Positions 48,600 to 61,149 are shown, counted from the stretch's first letter. The stretch: DNA of 64,000 bases from Callipepla californica brunnescens (GCA_023055505.1 JALIRH010000035.1:3218382-3282381), one strand, 5' to 3'. Numbers and translations are program-made. The notes: generated by a model from the sequence alone, not told the origin.

Positions 48600-51500
48600 T
48601 GTGAGCAAACCTCCCATCTTAGCATCTGCTTTAGAGGAACTGATGCACTCATTTATTGATAAAATATTGAATATGAGTAGCTGGCAGTGTGCAGCAGGTA
48701 ACCTAAACTTATTAGAAGTAAAAGCACAGGAAGATTTAACCCTGGAAGTGGTGAAAAGAACTTGCTTTGCTAGGACAGAACGACAGGGCAGATACTGAAA
48801 GCACAGCACTTCCCAGGTCTGCTCTGGTCTCCCACGTAACTTTGGGCAAATCACATCTCTGATTTACTGCATTCAAAAGGAACTGGACGTAACTGTGACA
48901 AAGATTGCTACGATCAATCTACAAATGATGCAGGAAAGACCAAGCCTTCCCAGAGCTTCAAACTCAACTTCCCGTTCATTTGTAAAGTGATTTCATATAA
49001 GAAGGAAAAACAAAAAACAAAACAAGGCAGCGTGGCCTCGCACCACTCCACTGCCGTGCTCTGCAATGAGCTGGTGCACGATGCTGTGCAGCAAAACCAT
49101 TTCCTACCAGATGTTCCACACCGTGGGGAGGGCAATGCCACCCCCAGCAAAGCCCAGGCTGCTGAGGTCAAAGTGAGCAGCCCTGGCAGCACCCACTGCT
49201 CAGCTCACAGCAGTTCGGAGCCGTGCTTCACGTACTTCTGAGATTTCTCCAAAAAAAAAAACAAAAAACGTGGACTTTGTTTGTTTCCTGCTGACCTTTC
49301 TTGAGTCTATCGCATGAATTAGCTTAGCGGAGTCTTCTTGCGGGATAATAAATAACAGCAAGTATTTCCTATGACAACCTAAGGTTTCTATTCCAGGCAC
49401 AATAAATTTCATTGAGGGAGGAGAAAAGACAAACTGCATGAGCAACAGCATTGAGCTCAGGGAACTTCATTTTTCCCCCCTCTCACAGGAGAGTTGTTTC
49501 AAGGCTAAATGTTTTCTGTGCACAGGTATACATGATAAATATTTGCAGAAGGATGTTGGTGCAGTGCAGTGCTTCTGAAAGAACTGTGCCACATCATTTG
49601 TGCTGTCTCTGCACCGCAGTGAGACATGATACTTTAAAAGGACAAAAAGGAAAAAAGCTTGTCTGCTTTCATTGAGATTTGTTAGTAATTCCTGATAGAA
49701 GGTAAAGCATTCAGGGGTTTGTTTCTGATCAAGTATAACTAAAAGCCATTATCTCATCCTGAACGAGCTGGATGTGTTTTTGCCAGCACAGACTCACTAT
49801 CTATCAATCTGTACGCGATTAATGAGTTTGCTGGTACCCAATCCCAACAAAGCCAGCAGACTGATAAAGACTTCAGCTGAGCAGTGCACAGTGCAGTGAA
49901 CATCAGCGTCTGAACATATGAAGAGCAGATAATAAACATCCACAGCATTGCAAGGCACAGGCCAGCAGGCAGGAGGACTTGAGACATCGCAGTGCCTTAG
50001 GAACTGAGCTGGACCCTGGAAAGTTCCTACACATTCCAGACGTGCCCGAGTGTTTGCTTTTCTGGTCTCTGTGATCTTCGTACCTTAGCAAAGATGGAAG
50101 ATCTCTCTGAAAGGTGACTGCTACGTTCCCTTGTGGATGGTTCTGACCGAAATCAAACACTCTGCTACGCAGCTAGCCAGAGTTGGAGCTCAGTCTACAA
50201 GTTCCCACATGCCAACCTCTGGATGTAGCACCTCCAAGGAGGTGGCTGCAAAGCACGTTCCATTTACTGGCCATAAGCATCTCAGAGCAAGATGACAGCT
50301 GTCAGTATGCACAGCAGAGTCAAGACATTATAAAACAAGGCAGTAATATCCACGTCCCCAATCACCTCCACAAGCCAGTGCAGTCTGCCTTAAATTTCTG
50401 CTCCCAGGATTCGCACAGGATACGCATCATCCCCACGCAACAAACGGATCCATTTCATTTTTTCCACTTCAAGTCGCTGATGAGTTCAACTTTGGCACTC
50501 CAACAAAAAAGGTCTTCATTGCCAACACGCACAGTGCTCTGGAATCAGAGTGGGGTGAGAGGAGTGGAAAGTCATTTACAAAGCAAATTTTGCAGCAGAG
50601 AGAATTATTAAGCTTTACCTTGGGATTATATGTTACGTTTCTTTGTATAACACTGTGTTCAGCTCAGGACAGTCTGCGGGGGAGAGGGGAAGAAAGGTGA
50701 AGGTTTACTTCCCTTCCTTCGTTTTCATTTCGTATCAGTGTTTGGTTTTGTTAATGCTGAATTTTCCACCCAGTCAGGATTCTAACAGCTTCCCTCTGGG
50801 GATGCCAGCGCTTTGTTAAGGCTTCCCCACGCGCTTTGCAAAGACATGGAGCAAGGTGGAAGTCAGCAGGCTTCCCCCAAGAAGCATCTGTGCTTCAGGA
50901 GGGTCCCAAAGAGCAGCAGCTCTGCAGCAGCCACACACTGTCCCCAGGAGCAAGACGGACCACCACGATTTGGGGAGCCTTGGTATGACGTGGCAGTAGT
51001 TGATTTCACAAGACTGGGAAAGAGGAGGAGTGATTCTTCATCACAGAGCCTGAAAAGGCTCATGGAAAGAGTCACCAAAACTGACACTGTGAGCAAGGAT
51101 GGTTTGGGATATACTGGCAGCGATTCTTGATTCAGAGATTCCCAAGCAGCCTTCCTTAGCTTGCACCAATCCACCTCTTAACTTTCTTCTTCTCTCTCTT
51201 CTCTTCCACACCACTGCCTGGTTGCTGATTTATTCAAAGAACTCTCCTTTCTTCTTAAGACCTCCCTCATCCTTTCTCAGGCTGACGGCAACTTGTCTTA
51301 GCTGATCCTGTTTGCAGGGTCAAAGTGAGTGCCACGGTTTGTCCTACATCCCATGAATTTAATAGCACCCTGTCCTGCAAATGCCTTTGTCTACCTGTGG
51401 GCTCTCATCACTGCTTTACCTGTGCACCACACCACTGCATGTAGTGCTTTATCTTTCAATGGATATGGATTTAGTAGTTTTCAAAGTGCCTGGCTCCATT

Positions 51501-53805
51501 CACGTATCTCTGTATCACCACAGAGCTTGAAGTGTCTACTTCAGCAACTGCTAGAGGAGTGAAAGCCTCTCATTTGTTACAGAGGTAAATGCAATAAATA
51601 CATGCACGCCTCAGTGAAGCTTTCGTGCAAGCAGTTTTGTCTTGTGTTTACGTGGAAACCACTTTAAAATGTACTTCTGCCATAAACACGTAATTGTAAA
51701 AAAGTCAGCAGGACTAAAGCTCTTGGTATTGAGTGCTACACCTAGTGGTAAGTGTTTGCAGCATTTGTAGCATTTTTGACATTTAAACAAATAATTACAC
51801 AAAAACAACGTTTAGAGAAACAAGTCATAACACAAGGAGAGGGAAAAGCACTCCAGAGCGCTTCGCACACTGAAGCAGGGGGTCTATTCTTCTACCAGCA
51901 TGCAAGAAATTTATGCAATTAAATTATAATCATTAATGAAACTTGCCTACGAACGCAGCCCATACATCAGAAGAAAAAGCACAGCTACTTGAGCTGCAGT
52001 GTTACTGTAATGAAGCAAGGGCAATGGATGGTGCTCTGCTACCCTGTTCCCTGGGAGGAGGAGATGCTGCAGTCTGTTTTCTTGTTTGTCAGCCTACTGA
52101 GCCCTCAAAATAATTCAGGCAGTTTATTTTTGAATCTTCTAGGGGAAATCATCTCCTCCTCCAGGAGCCTTCTTCAATCTGAGTCCTGTGCCCGCACGCC
52201 TAACGCAGCACGCAGGGATGTAGGCCTGTCGGGTGCAATGAAATCTGCAGATCTCAGCCTGTTCTGTAAGCATCAGCGAAGAAAGGCTCTTCTGAGTGCC
52301 TGCCATCTCCTGTTGGTTAATTAAAGCACATGCAGATGCAATGCCCTGATTCCTGGGAGCACTCGACCTGGCTGCCTGTCCTCACCTGGGCTGCTGAAAC
52401 GTCACCGCCTGCAGCACAGCAGTCCCATGTCACCCAGCAGTGCCTTCCAGCACTTTGCTGCTCCCTGGAGTGGTTCAGCAGTGAGCTCACATGCCAGGGG
52501 CTGGGGCAGAGCAATGCCCATTCAGCTGGGAGCCTCCACTTCAAGGCACACCAAGTGATTCCACTCCCCTCCGCGCAGCAGCACACACAGGCACGATGGG
52601 ACACGTGGGTCAGAAAGACGCAGAGGGTCTGCAGCTTCCTCTCCTCTTTCCCTCCCAAAAGCAGAGCTCTGCTGCAGGGCTTAGTGAGACATTCCTAGCA
52701 CCGCTACATGCTTAGCACTGGTCACTTGCCAGTTGGAAGGAGCAACAAGTTTCAGGGGTCAAAACTCTTAAGTAACGCTCCAGTTTCCAGCTCGCGTCTC
52801 CCGAGATGCAGAAACACCATCCAACTCACTGCGGACATCATTTCCTTTTTATGTTTCTCCACTTTCAAATTACTAAGCAGTGCAAATGCTCTTAGCAGCC
52901 ATTCCCACATGCTTGATGTACTCGACAGTTTCTAATAAGCGAAGCTTATCTCAATCACTTTTTCTGCTGGCGTTGTTAACACGCAGGAGTTAAGCCACCG
53001 ATGACAGAGGAAACAACTGCCTGCTGGGTGGCTGAAACACCACGAGCTTGTGACCACCAGGAGAGGTCCTGAGCGTACCAGCAAGAGGGGAGCAGTGGGT
53101 TTTCATGGGCTGCACAGAGGAGTACCACTGGGCACGGTGAGTTGGGCTGTTGCTGTCACCTCACTGGGACACCACACTCCTTCCCGTGCTGGGTGGTGGC
53201 CTCAGGTTGTGACTGCTCTGTGCACCATTATTAGAAGCCTTTGAACCTGAAACACTCAGCAGAGGCCACTGAGACTTGAGTCACAAGCCTAACACCATTG
53301 GCTGCTAACCCATAATATGCCATTATTCCTAAACTCGAGCAGCCATTAAAGGCAAATGCACTTCACTTCTTCCACTGCATCGTTTTGTTATTGATAAAGA
53401 GATCGGTGATTTTACCCAACTCCTTTTCTTACTCTCACATTCATATATACTGCGAAAATTAGAGGCAGGTTTAACGCCAATATTACCTTGACAGATCTCA
53501 GCCCACTGCCTACAAAAGAAACCAGAGATCTTTTATTGATGCCACCACCAGAGACATTTAGACAGCTGACACTTCAACACGCTCAGGAAAATACAATCAT
53601 CACTTCACGTGGCCACGCTTCTCAGGCAGTAAACCATGCTTTGCCTCGTCCTTCACCTGCAGCAGTCATTTAACCCACTCGATTTAGAGACTGCTCTAAA
53701 AAGAAGAGCTGGAAACCCAGGTAATTAAGAAAATAGCTCGAACTCGTGCTGGAGGGTGAAAGCAATCCAAAGTAGTTATACAATATTATTCAGAATGTAA
53801 CATGT
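48600..53805. other. Noncoding DNA, no recognised gene
   Basis: Contains an A-rich simple tract at 49249-49267. The segment 52330-52700 is GC-rich and open in both directions. I recognise no exon, RNA gene or transposon in this interval. Confidence 0.5.
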
Positions 53806-53811
53806 GCATAT

Positions 53812-53962
53812 CTCAAAGCAAAGCCTTCTCTTCTCCAAGCCAAATAAGCCCATTTCTCTCAACCTTTCCTCATGGGAGAGGTGCTCCAGCCCTCTGATCA
53901 TTTCAGTGGTCCTTTCATGTCCTCCTGAGCCAGCCCATCCCTGCTCCTCCACTGCAAATCCT
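53812..53962 (-). mobile_element. CR1 LINE, end of ORF2 region
   Basis: On the minus strand this reads as the C-terminal reverse-transcriptase region of CR1. The translated remnant includes EMIRGLEHLSHEERLREMGL followed by FGLEKRR, the typical CR1 '...KMIRGLEHLSYEERLREL.LFSLEKRRL' end. On the plus strand the diagnostic DNA is GCCTTCTCTTCTCCAAGC and GGAGAGGTGCTCCAGCCCTC. It is a dead fragment: the reverse-transcriptase catalytic core is absent and no 3' UTR follows in the expected place. Confidence 0.85.
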
Positions 53963-53969
53963 CTCTCTC

Positions 53970-55245
53970 TGCCCTCACCCACATACTGACAAGGCACAGA
54001 GCTGGGGTGAACACTTGGAACGATCTGAACCAGCTCGCAAAAGGATCTCGGTAAAGGAAACGCATTACCTGCGAGGTACAGCAGGAGACAAAGCACTCAT
54101 GAGTTGTGCGACGCGCTCTGAAAGGTGGGGAATAGAACACGGTACCCCAAGCAAAGAGCTGCCACCTGCTTCCTGGGCCTGCTGCTCCAAGGGCGCCCAC
54201 AAGGCAGGCCCGCCGAGCTTTGAAGGGCTCCATTCCCCACATGCAGTACACCTGGGCAGGGCATCTTTATCCTGACAACAGAAGGTGTGGTCACTGCAAG
54301 CAGCAGCCATTTCTGTGCACACCTGCACCGAGCCTAGAAGAACTGCAATTCTGAGGGGAGCTCCTCGGCCTGTGAACCTAACCCCATACCCACATATTAG
54401 TGGGACACTTGTTCATCCATCTGAGCGCGGGGCAGAGCAGGGAACCTCGAGATGATGCCGTCTGTGGGGCTCAGCCTGAGCATGGGGCTCGGCACAGGGA
54501 CCTGTGCAGCACACAGACCCCCAGGGTCCCAGCACGGGGACATGTGGTTGCACCATGTGCATCCCAGCCCGGGTCCGAGCGAGACGGTGAAAATCTGAGC
54601 TAACAAGCTCCCCTGGATCCCGCTCAGCTCTGCGTGCAGCCATTCATGTACTTCTGCTCTGCATCCTTTAGCAACCCTATTATCCAGGCTTCCTCATTGT
54701 CTGGGGTTTCAGTCACCCCATTATTTTGGACAATGGGAAACAGGCTGCACTACGGTACCTGTCTTGGCATTTGAACACCCACCCCTTTCCCTTTCTCCCG
54801 AAAGAAAGAGCAGAACGAAGTTTATAAAATAAAATTAAATGAAAACCATATCGTGGGTTCTGACCCTCAGCTGTGATCTGCCTGGGCAGTCTGACTGGTG
54901 AACGACCTGCCAGAGAGAAGAACAAAATACGCAGAGATGTATAGATGAAGCTTTTATTTAACGGCTAATTAATTAATATTTCCATAAACACGCACACCTC
55001 TTCTTCCAAAGTTCTGTAAGTCAGCACATTTTTTCACCGCGGACTGCTGCAGCCCCTTCTCCTTTCTTCTTCTCCCTCCCAACTTTATTATAAAGCCCCC
55101 GAGTTCACATAATGTTTGGCTATTGTTTCTTTAAAGAGGAATTCTCCTCCCCGCCTCCTCCTTTCTCTGTATCTCTGAGGCACCACATGGCACAATAAGA
55201 GCCCTTTCATGTTCAAGATGCAGAGTCGTTGCTGTGGTAACTCAC
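53970..55245. other. Noncoding DNA, no recognised gene
   Basis: GC-rich segment 54100-54640 is open in several conflicting frames. Nothing is recognised as an exon or repeat. Confidence 0.5.
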
Positions 55246-55249
55246 CCAA

Positions 55250-55570
55250 CCTCGCCGAGTATCCAAATAAATAGTTAACATGAAAAAAAACAAAACCAAA
55301 ACTCAGCGACCCAGCGGGTCCGCCCGCAAGCTTATCTGTACGGCACGTTAAGGAGCAAAGTAATAACCTTGCGTCCGGCTCGGCCTCCTGGAAGTGGTGG
55401 TTATTTAAGACAGAAGGACGTTTGTGCTGCTCCGACGAGGCTGTGGCTGAAGCCGGAGCACAAAGGCAAAGACGCAATGCGGAGAGGAGCCCGTGGCACC
55501 GAGCGATGGATGGAGCGGGGCTGCTGGGATGGACACCGCGGGGAAAGCTTCGGGAGGGCTTTACCTAACG
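55250..55570. promoter_or_regulatory. CpG-island-like segment
   Basis: By hand count about two dozen CpGs occur in roughly 270 bp (for example GACCCAGCGGGTCCGCCCGC near 55308, GCGTCCGGCTCGG near 55371, CCGCGG near 55537). That is close to the number expected from base composition, so CpG is not depleted. It is a plausible promoter or unmethylated enhancer. No gene start is identifiable. Confidence 0.45.
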
Positions 55571-55784
55571 AGCACAAAGTGTTAATTGCTACCTCGCTGC
55601 TACAAAGAGAGAGCCGTGCTCTGCCTGCGAGGGAAGGGGGATCTTTCCTTCTGCCCTCCCTCTTTTTGCCCTCCCTCTACGTGCTCAGACAAGCCACCGC
55701 TTGAGGCCCCCGAGTATCTGCTATTATCAGTTAAGTCACGTCTAGTGCCAGGCAAAAGGTCATTTCAGGTCAGCCCCGAGATGA

Positions 55785-55915
55785 AAGGAAGGGGTAATGT
55801 ATGTGAGAATGCGAGGGAGAAAGGGGCGAGGGAGAAAGGGGAGGAAGGAAAAAGGATGCGAGAAGAGGAAGAGAGGGGTAGGCAGAGGGAGGGAGAAGAT
55901 GAGAGGATGATATCA
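55785..55915 (+). repeat. Purine-rich tract with 15-bp tandem duplication
   Basis: About 130 bp of nearly pure A/G sequence on the plus strand. Within it the unit GCGAGGGAGAAAGGG occurs twice in tandem (55811-55840). Long polypurine tracts can form triplex or other non-B DNA. Confidence 0.85.
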
Positions 55916-56092
55916 GACTGAAAAGGAATGTTCTTATTGCCAGGAAACAAATAAAAGACCAAAGCGCAGCACCTCTGCTGACACGCTGTATGAACTTGAT
56001 TCCTCATCAAATAAAAAGGCTGCCGCATTTTCCGGGGTCATCTTTTTTAATTCATTCCTTCAATGAGGTTTTTCTGGTTCTTGGGTGGTGGA

Positions 56093-56117
56093 TTTTTTTT
56101 TTTTTTTTTTTTTTTTT
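56093..56117. repeat. Poly(T), 25 bases
   Basis: The longest uninterrupted homopolymer seen in the window. No reverse-oriented retroposed gene is recognisable to its right, so it is not clearly a retrocopy tail. Confidence 0.95.
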
Positions 56118-56229
56118 AACCTCAACTGCTGAGAAAGGCAAATGCTGAGCAGAGAAAGGCCCATCCATTGTCTGGGGTGTCTGCTCCAGCTTTCTTTGTC
56201 TGGGAGCAACAAGAAAGAGGCAGAGGCTC

Positions 56230-56270
56230 TTTTTTTTTCTCTCTTTTTATGCATCTAAAAAAAAAAAAAA
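56230..56270. repeat. T-run and A-run inverted pair
   Basis: Nine T (56230-56238) and fourteen A (56257-56270) are separated by 18 bp and can pair as a short AT hairpin. They may simply be two independent homopolymers. Confidence 0.7.
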
Positions 56271-56347
56271 TCAATTTTGCATTTAGCAGCGAAAAATAAA
56301 ACACCGTGCTGCTGGAGCAGACAGCACATCCTCCATTGGCCTCTCCT

Positions 56348-56372
56348 CCCCTCTCCCCCTTCCCTCCCCCCC
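56348..56372 (-). other. Minus-strand G-quadruplex / plus-strand i-motif sequence
   Basis: Four C runs (56348-56351, 56355-56359, 56362-56364, 56366-56372) have loops of three, two and one base, giving a canonical quadruplex motif on the minus strand. A further C8-9/C5 pair lies at 56443-56457. Confidence 0.7.
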
Positions 56373-56499
56373 TCCATTAGGTATCACTCGGGTAACATTT
56401 GCAGCCTGGCCCATCACTCATTCCTGACTCCGTTCCAAGGTTCCCCCCCCCACCCCCTCCAGCTCTCAGCTCTGCTGTACTCGTCTAACAAATCATTTC

Positions 56500-56585
56500 T
56501 GTAGGACAAGCGACCGGCTCGCGCGTGCACGCACAGCCCATGCGCTGCCGACACGCTGCCATGGCAGGAAGAGCTGTCTCGTTGC
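56500..56585. promoter_or_regulatory. Short CpG-dense core
   Basis: About eleven CpGs lie in 85 bp, including GCTCGCGCGTGCACGCAC near 56517. It sits just downstream of the C-rich quadruplex cluster, so together they look like a compact promoter-type or unmethylated element. Confidence 0.4.
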
Positions 56586-56612
56586 GGCTCTCCTCTTTGT
56601 AACAGCATTCCC

Positions 56613-56648
56613 ACTCTGGGGTGCTATCCTCCTCTGGGGTGCTCTCCT
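56613..56648 (+). repeat. 18-bp direct duplication
   Basis: Two adjacent 18-bp units, MCTCTGGGGTGCTMTCCT, differ at two positions. A small local duplication without evident function. Confidence 0.85.
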
Positions 56649-56659
56649 CTGTGCTCCCC

Positions 56660-57400
56660 CAGCCCTGTCCCCCCACCCCAACTTCGAGCTGACCGCGCTG
56701 CTTGGCCCGGAGCTCAGCCCGTGCTGGGATTACATCACACAGAACGCTGCCTGGCAGCACACAGCAGCCTCACCCGGCCTCGTGGAAACAGCTTCTGTGC
56801 TTTCTGCCCCTTGTGCCTCCCTCAGAGCAGCGCTAGCACAGATCAGGGCAGGCAGCGAGACGGAAGGGAAACTGGTGCCCAAAAAAACGCCCGCTGAAAA
56901 CCGGTGGCATCCCTGTGTTCAGAAGGCTTTATTTGTTACTGTTGGAACCAATCGATCAAAATTCTTACTAAGATTTTGTAGTCGGAGTCCTCAGAGATGC
57001 TGCCTGGCTCCGTGGCTAGAGCTGTGGAAGACCAAGGCTTAAGTCCCACACCTAATTAATGGGGACAAATGGGGTTCTCTCTCTCCTGCTGATGGGTCCT
57101 CATTGACAATAAACTGCAGAGTGCATTTTTCCCATTCAGAAATGCTCTGCTTCTAGCAGACATGCTACTCGTCCTCATTTCTCATCTCCTACAGCACCTC
57201 CTTGGTTGCACACTGTACACCCACAATCAATCCTGCGGAGCAGGTTGGGCTCTCTGCAGCTTGCTGCACCTCTGATGAATATTCCTACCCAGTTCAAGAT
57301 CTTTACTGGAAAACCTTGAGATGAAAGTTAAGGCATTCCACAGTGCCACCTGCCCATGATTAGAGCTCAGTGACAAACGAAAAGCATTCCCAGCCAACAA
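56660..57400. other. Noncoding DNA, no recognised feature
   Basis: No gene or repeat is recognised before the CR1 copy that follows. Confidence 0.5.
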
Positions 57401-57406
57401 CACCGA

Positions 57407-57590
57407 AAATCATAGGACCATAGGATGGTTTGGGATGGACCTTGAAGGTCATCCAGTTCCAACCCTGTGCTATAGGCAGGGACACCTCCCTCCAGCCCAG
57501 GTTGCTCACAGCCCCATCCACCGTGGCCATGAATGCTTCCAGGGAGGGGGCACACCACCACTGGGCATCCTGTTCCAGTGAAAATCTCTG
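57407..57590 (-). mobile_element. CR1 LINE 3' end (well preserved)
   Basis: This is the clearest CR1 copy. On the plus strand AATCATAGGACCATAGGATG marks the complement of the terminal octamer repeats. GACCTTGAAGGTCATCCAGT, TCCAACCCTGTGCTATAGGC, AGGGACACCTCCC, CAGGTTGCTCACAGCCCCAT and CATCCTGTTCCAGTG follow in the canonical order. The element is on the minus strand and 5'-truncated after roughly 180 bp. It is younger-looking than the other copies. Confidence 0.93.
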
Positions 57591-57594
57591 GATA

Positions 57595-60355
57595 AAACAA
57601 ACTCAAATGTCTCTTCTTTACACAGAAGTCACCCCGAACCCAGAACCATTTGGAATTTCGCACATCTTTGCATTCCCCCAGCTCTGGCCCACCAAAGGGT
57701 TAAAGCAGTGGCACATTTGTAGATGAGGACACTGCAGGTGTGGGAGCACTGATTGGGTAAGGGGACAATAATGGAGCAGGGGACGGTGGAAGGGGGCTTT
57801 GCAGCAGACTAAACAATTGCAAGTGCGGGGTTCTGTGACTGGAGAGCCGTGACCAAGTTCTGTGGCTTGATGCCATCCTACTCCCAGGGCAGGCAGCTCT
57901 CACGGAGCCAAGAGGAGATGTGCAGACAGCAAATCTCTGGCTCCATCAGGTCCCAAACCTGCAGCTGAGAGCAGACCTGAACGTAGGGGCTGTGATGGAA
58001 CAGCACATCAGACGTTTTCAGCCAAAGGCCAGAAAAAAAAAAAAGCAGTCTGATGTTTGGCTCAGTTTTCACAGTGCTAAGGAAACACAGGTAAACATTA
58101 TTAAAGATTAAAAACAAAATACATATTAATAATAATCATCATCATATATAATGATTAATCCGCAGGTTTCCTTGACGCCTGGCTCCAGTAGTGCGAGAAC
58201 CACCATGAGAGCAATGTCATCCAGCAAGCCATGAAAGAGGCAGGGAAATGCAAAAGCCAGAGCTGATGCAACAGCAACACCCCGACTTTCTGTCTGAAGG
58301 CCACAGGTGGTCACCTGCAGGCAGAATCCCTTGGAATCAGGGAATACTTCCACCGTCCTGCTCCACGGGAGGGTACCCCACTTTGCTGGAGGGAGGCAAC
58401 GTGCCAACGCAGGTATGGAGGTGAAGTCAGGGCAGTGCAGAGAGCAGCTCTCCTTCCCAAAACCGTGTTGTTTTATCTTCCCTCGGATGAGCATTCAGTG
58501 GAGCAGAGCAGCCCTAGCACAGCATCAGTTCGTTGCAGCCAACGGGGAGTGAATCTCAGAGCCTTCGAAAATAACCTCCAGTGGAATTAAAAATGTAAAT
58601 GTATTTCTGATGTTGGTTTCAGGTTCCCTCCCCCACCCCGCTTCCTGAACATTAGTGTGCGAGCCTCTGCCACCAGATTTCCAAGATAGCTTCCTGCAAT
58701 AGGACTGGAGGCATATGCCATCAGCACCTGAATATCACTTTGTTGTTAGGGCCCAGCCATATGTTTCCTATTTAAAAAAATTACTTTATATCACAGGAAG
58801 CCACTTTTTCTTGCAACAATAGCAGGGGTTCATGTAACCGTTTCACCCATGGAGGGAAAAATAAGGACTAACCACCACCTCCAGCAGCTCCACCGAAGAG
58901 TAACCCTTTTTGTTTCCTCATATGCAACAAACCTTAGGTTCTGATTAATTTATTCAGTGAAATGGTGCTATTGCAACAGCAGCCAGGGGAAACGGGGAGA
59001 CTTCAGGATGTGAGCAATGTGCTGGGATGGTGGAATGGTTCCTCAGTCTTTCGGTCTCAAAATAAAACTCAGCTTCACGCAGGGACTGAACACTTGAAAT
59101 CCAACAGAACGTTTGGCTCTTGGATGGGGAATCAGTCCTCCACCATGCAGGCTGAGAGCTGGCCACCTGATGTGCAGTCCCCGACATTCCCTAACACAGA
59201 ATAACCAAGGTGCTATTAAAACTGGTTTCCAACGCTGCACAAAGCCACAACATGGCACAGGCAGAAGGGCAGGCAGGTTTATTTGAAAATGAAAGTCCCC
59301 TTCTAACATTATTTTCAATGATTGATTCCTTCTCCCCATGGAGAGCATCCCAGCGTGACAGCCCAGTGCTGCACGGTGGGACAGGGGGCAAACGTCTCCC
59401 CCAGAAAGAGGGACGAAGCAGCATTAGAATTGCAGCCCATAAGACACCACAGGGTCCTCTTTCTGGAACATACACCATTTAGGTTTTCAGCTGCAATATT
59501 TTGTGCTTGATTTCAAACAGGAACAAAATGAACGTCCTCATCAGCAGCTCTTCTGGAAAAGCTCCACATCCCTTCCCCGTTGGCAGCAGAAGCATGGCAC
59601 TGTGGTGGTTACTGCTCTCTGACACCGAGCCAGATGTTCGCTGTGTCTCAGACAGAAAGCAAAGGTGAAAAAAGTTGTGAGAGAAAGTGAAGACGGTGAG
59701 GAAAGCTTTCCAAAGGGTTCAGCATTTCCATCTTTCCGAGGTATCCTGATGGTGACGGGTATTTCCACTTCACTAAGAGCAAGGGATCAGAGTCTCAAAC
59801 TCTGCTGTGTGAGAAGCAAACCTGTTGCTCAATTAGAGCTGGGAGCTTTCAGCCGCCGTTGTCAGAGCATCCCCAGGCAGATGCAGCATCATCGTCATCA
59901 AACCGAGGCTGTCAAAACACACAGTTGAATTTGAGTTGAAACTCAAAAAAAAAAAAAAAACCCTATGAAAATATGTGACAAACCGCCTTGCTCTGAATGT
60001 AAGCACTTCAGGTTTCATACCCCAACCTAAATGTCTTCATGAGGAACGGAGCACCGCTCGGAGCTGAACACTCAGACACACGTGCTCCGCAGTTCCAACT
60101 CACACCTCTGAAATCCCCACAGGTTCGGAGCAGACACGAGACAGCCCTCCCTGCAGAGCTCTGGCCGAGCTCCTCTCAAGATATTTTGATGTTTCCACCC
60201 TCAGCTGAAACCACACGACTCCCAGATGTGTGAAAATTAGCAAACAAATACACAGGGTTACAAACAATAAGATGCCAAGTGGGTATTTGGGGCGAGGATC
60301 CTGGTTGGAGCTGGGTGTGCACGGAGCAGCTCGAGCTGCCTTCTGTGTCAGAGAT
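57595..60355. other. Noncoding DNA with minor simple repeats
   Basis: An ATTAATAATAATCATCATCA-like simple tract occurs at 58123-58148 and 16 A at 59945-59960. No gene is recognised. Confidence 0.5.
59945..59960. repeat. Poly(A) run
   Basis: Sixteen consecutive A with no recognisable retroposed body. Confidence 0.9.
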
Positions 60356-60359
60356 GGTA

Positions 60360-60545
60360 ATGGGATGTGATGGGAGCGCAGCCACCACACGCGAGGAGCT
60401 CACCCGCACCGCCGCTATTGTCTCCCGGCCTCTGCGAGCTCTGCCTGCATCTGGCAGAGAAGTTGATCAACTTGGGGTAGCTAATCAGACTGCTGCAATT
60501 TCCGGCCCTTTCTTTCCCAGATTCCTCAGATCAAAGTTCAAGTCC
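60360..60545. promoter_or_regulatory. Possible enhancer with palindrome and DR1 motif
   Basis: The segment holds about eight CpGs in its first 75 bp, a SOX-like CTATTGT near 60414, a perfect 14-bp palindrome AAGTTGATCAACTT at 60460-60473, and AGATCA-a-AGTTCA at 60528-60540. The last is a direct repeat with one-base spacing of the kind bound by HNF4 or RXR heterodimers. These are separate motif types packed into under 200 bp. Function is inferred only. Confidence 0.33.
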
Positions 60546-60654
60546 CAGAATTATTATTCCCCGAATGCTTAATGAGCTCCAACCGAGGGACACCAAAGGC
60601 AAAGCTAAAACACTGACCGTGCACTTCACTGAGTTTGGCCAATGCAGCTAAAAA

Positions 60655-61015
60655 CAAGAGGGTGGGATCCGTGGCATGCAAAATCACAATGTACACGTTT
60701 GTATTTTAATCCAATTAAGATTCCTATGTGCGAGCAGGGATAGCAAAGAGCTTCAGATGCTTTGTGAAGGGACGCCTGCTTTCCTCACCGCTTTCCCCAC
60801 ATTAAAATCGTGCGAAGGTGGAATTGGCCTCGTTGTCAATCATTTGTGAGGAACTCTTTTGGGAGAACAGCACAGCCCCACAAGCACAAAAGCTTCCTTG
60901 AAGACTAAAGTTCAGGATGTTGAAATGCAAAAGTCAGCTTTTGCCAGGAGGCACGATTTCTGAAGCCAGATGATTCCACCTCAGATTAAGTTATTGAAGA
61001 TCTTTGCATGCAGAA
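60655..61015. promoter_or_regulatory. Possible conserved noncoding element
   Basis: Non-repetitive AT-rich sequence with kept CpGs, an octamer-like ATGCAAAAT at 60676-60684 and CCAATTAAGA near 60711. It lies close to the palindrome/DR1 segment, so the two may form one regulatory cluster. Confidence 0.27.
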
Positions 61016-61149
61016 ACATTTCTTTGTTCTGGCAAACACTCCTCGCGTTTTCTATTCACAAACGTGACCCCTAGGAAAGCCAGCCAAGATTCCTTCGTGT
61101 TATCAGGTCAGAATGTTCAGGGCCCAATTATTTTAATAGTTATTAACAG

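Noticed and set aside
58126..58494. Minus-strand frame with a leucine/alanine-rich hydrophobic stretch
   Set aside because: No family resemblance; it ends in a simple ATC/ATA-type repeat and is best explained as chance.
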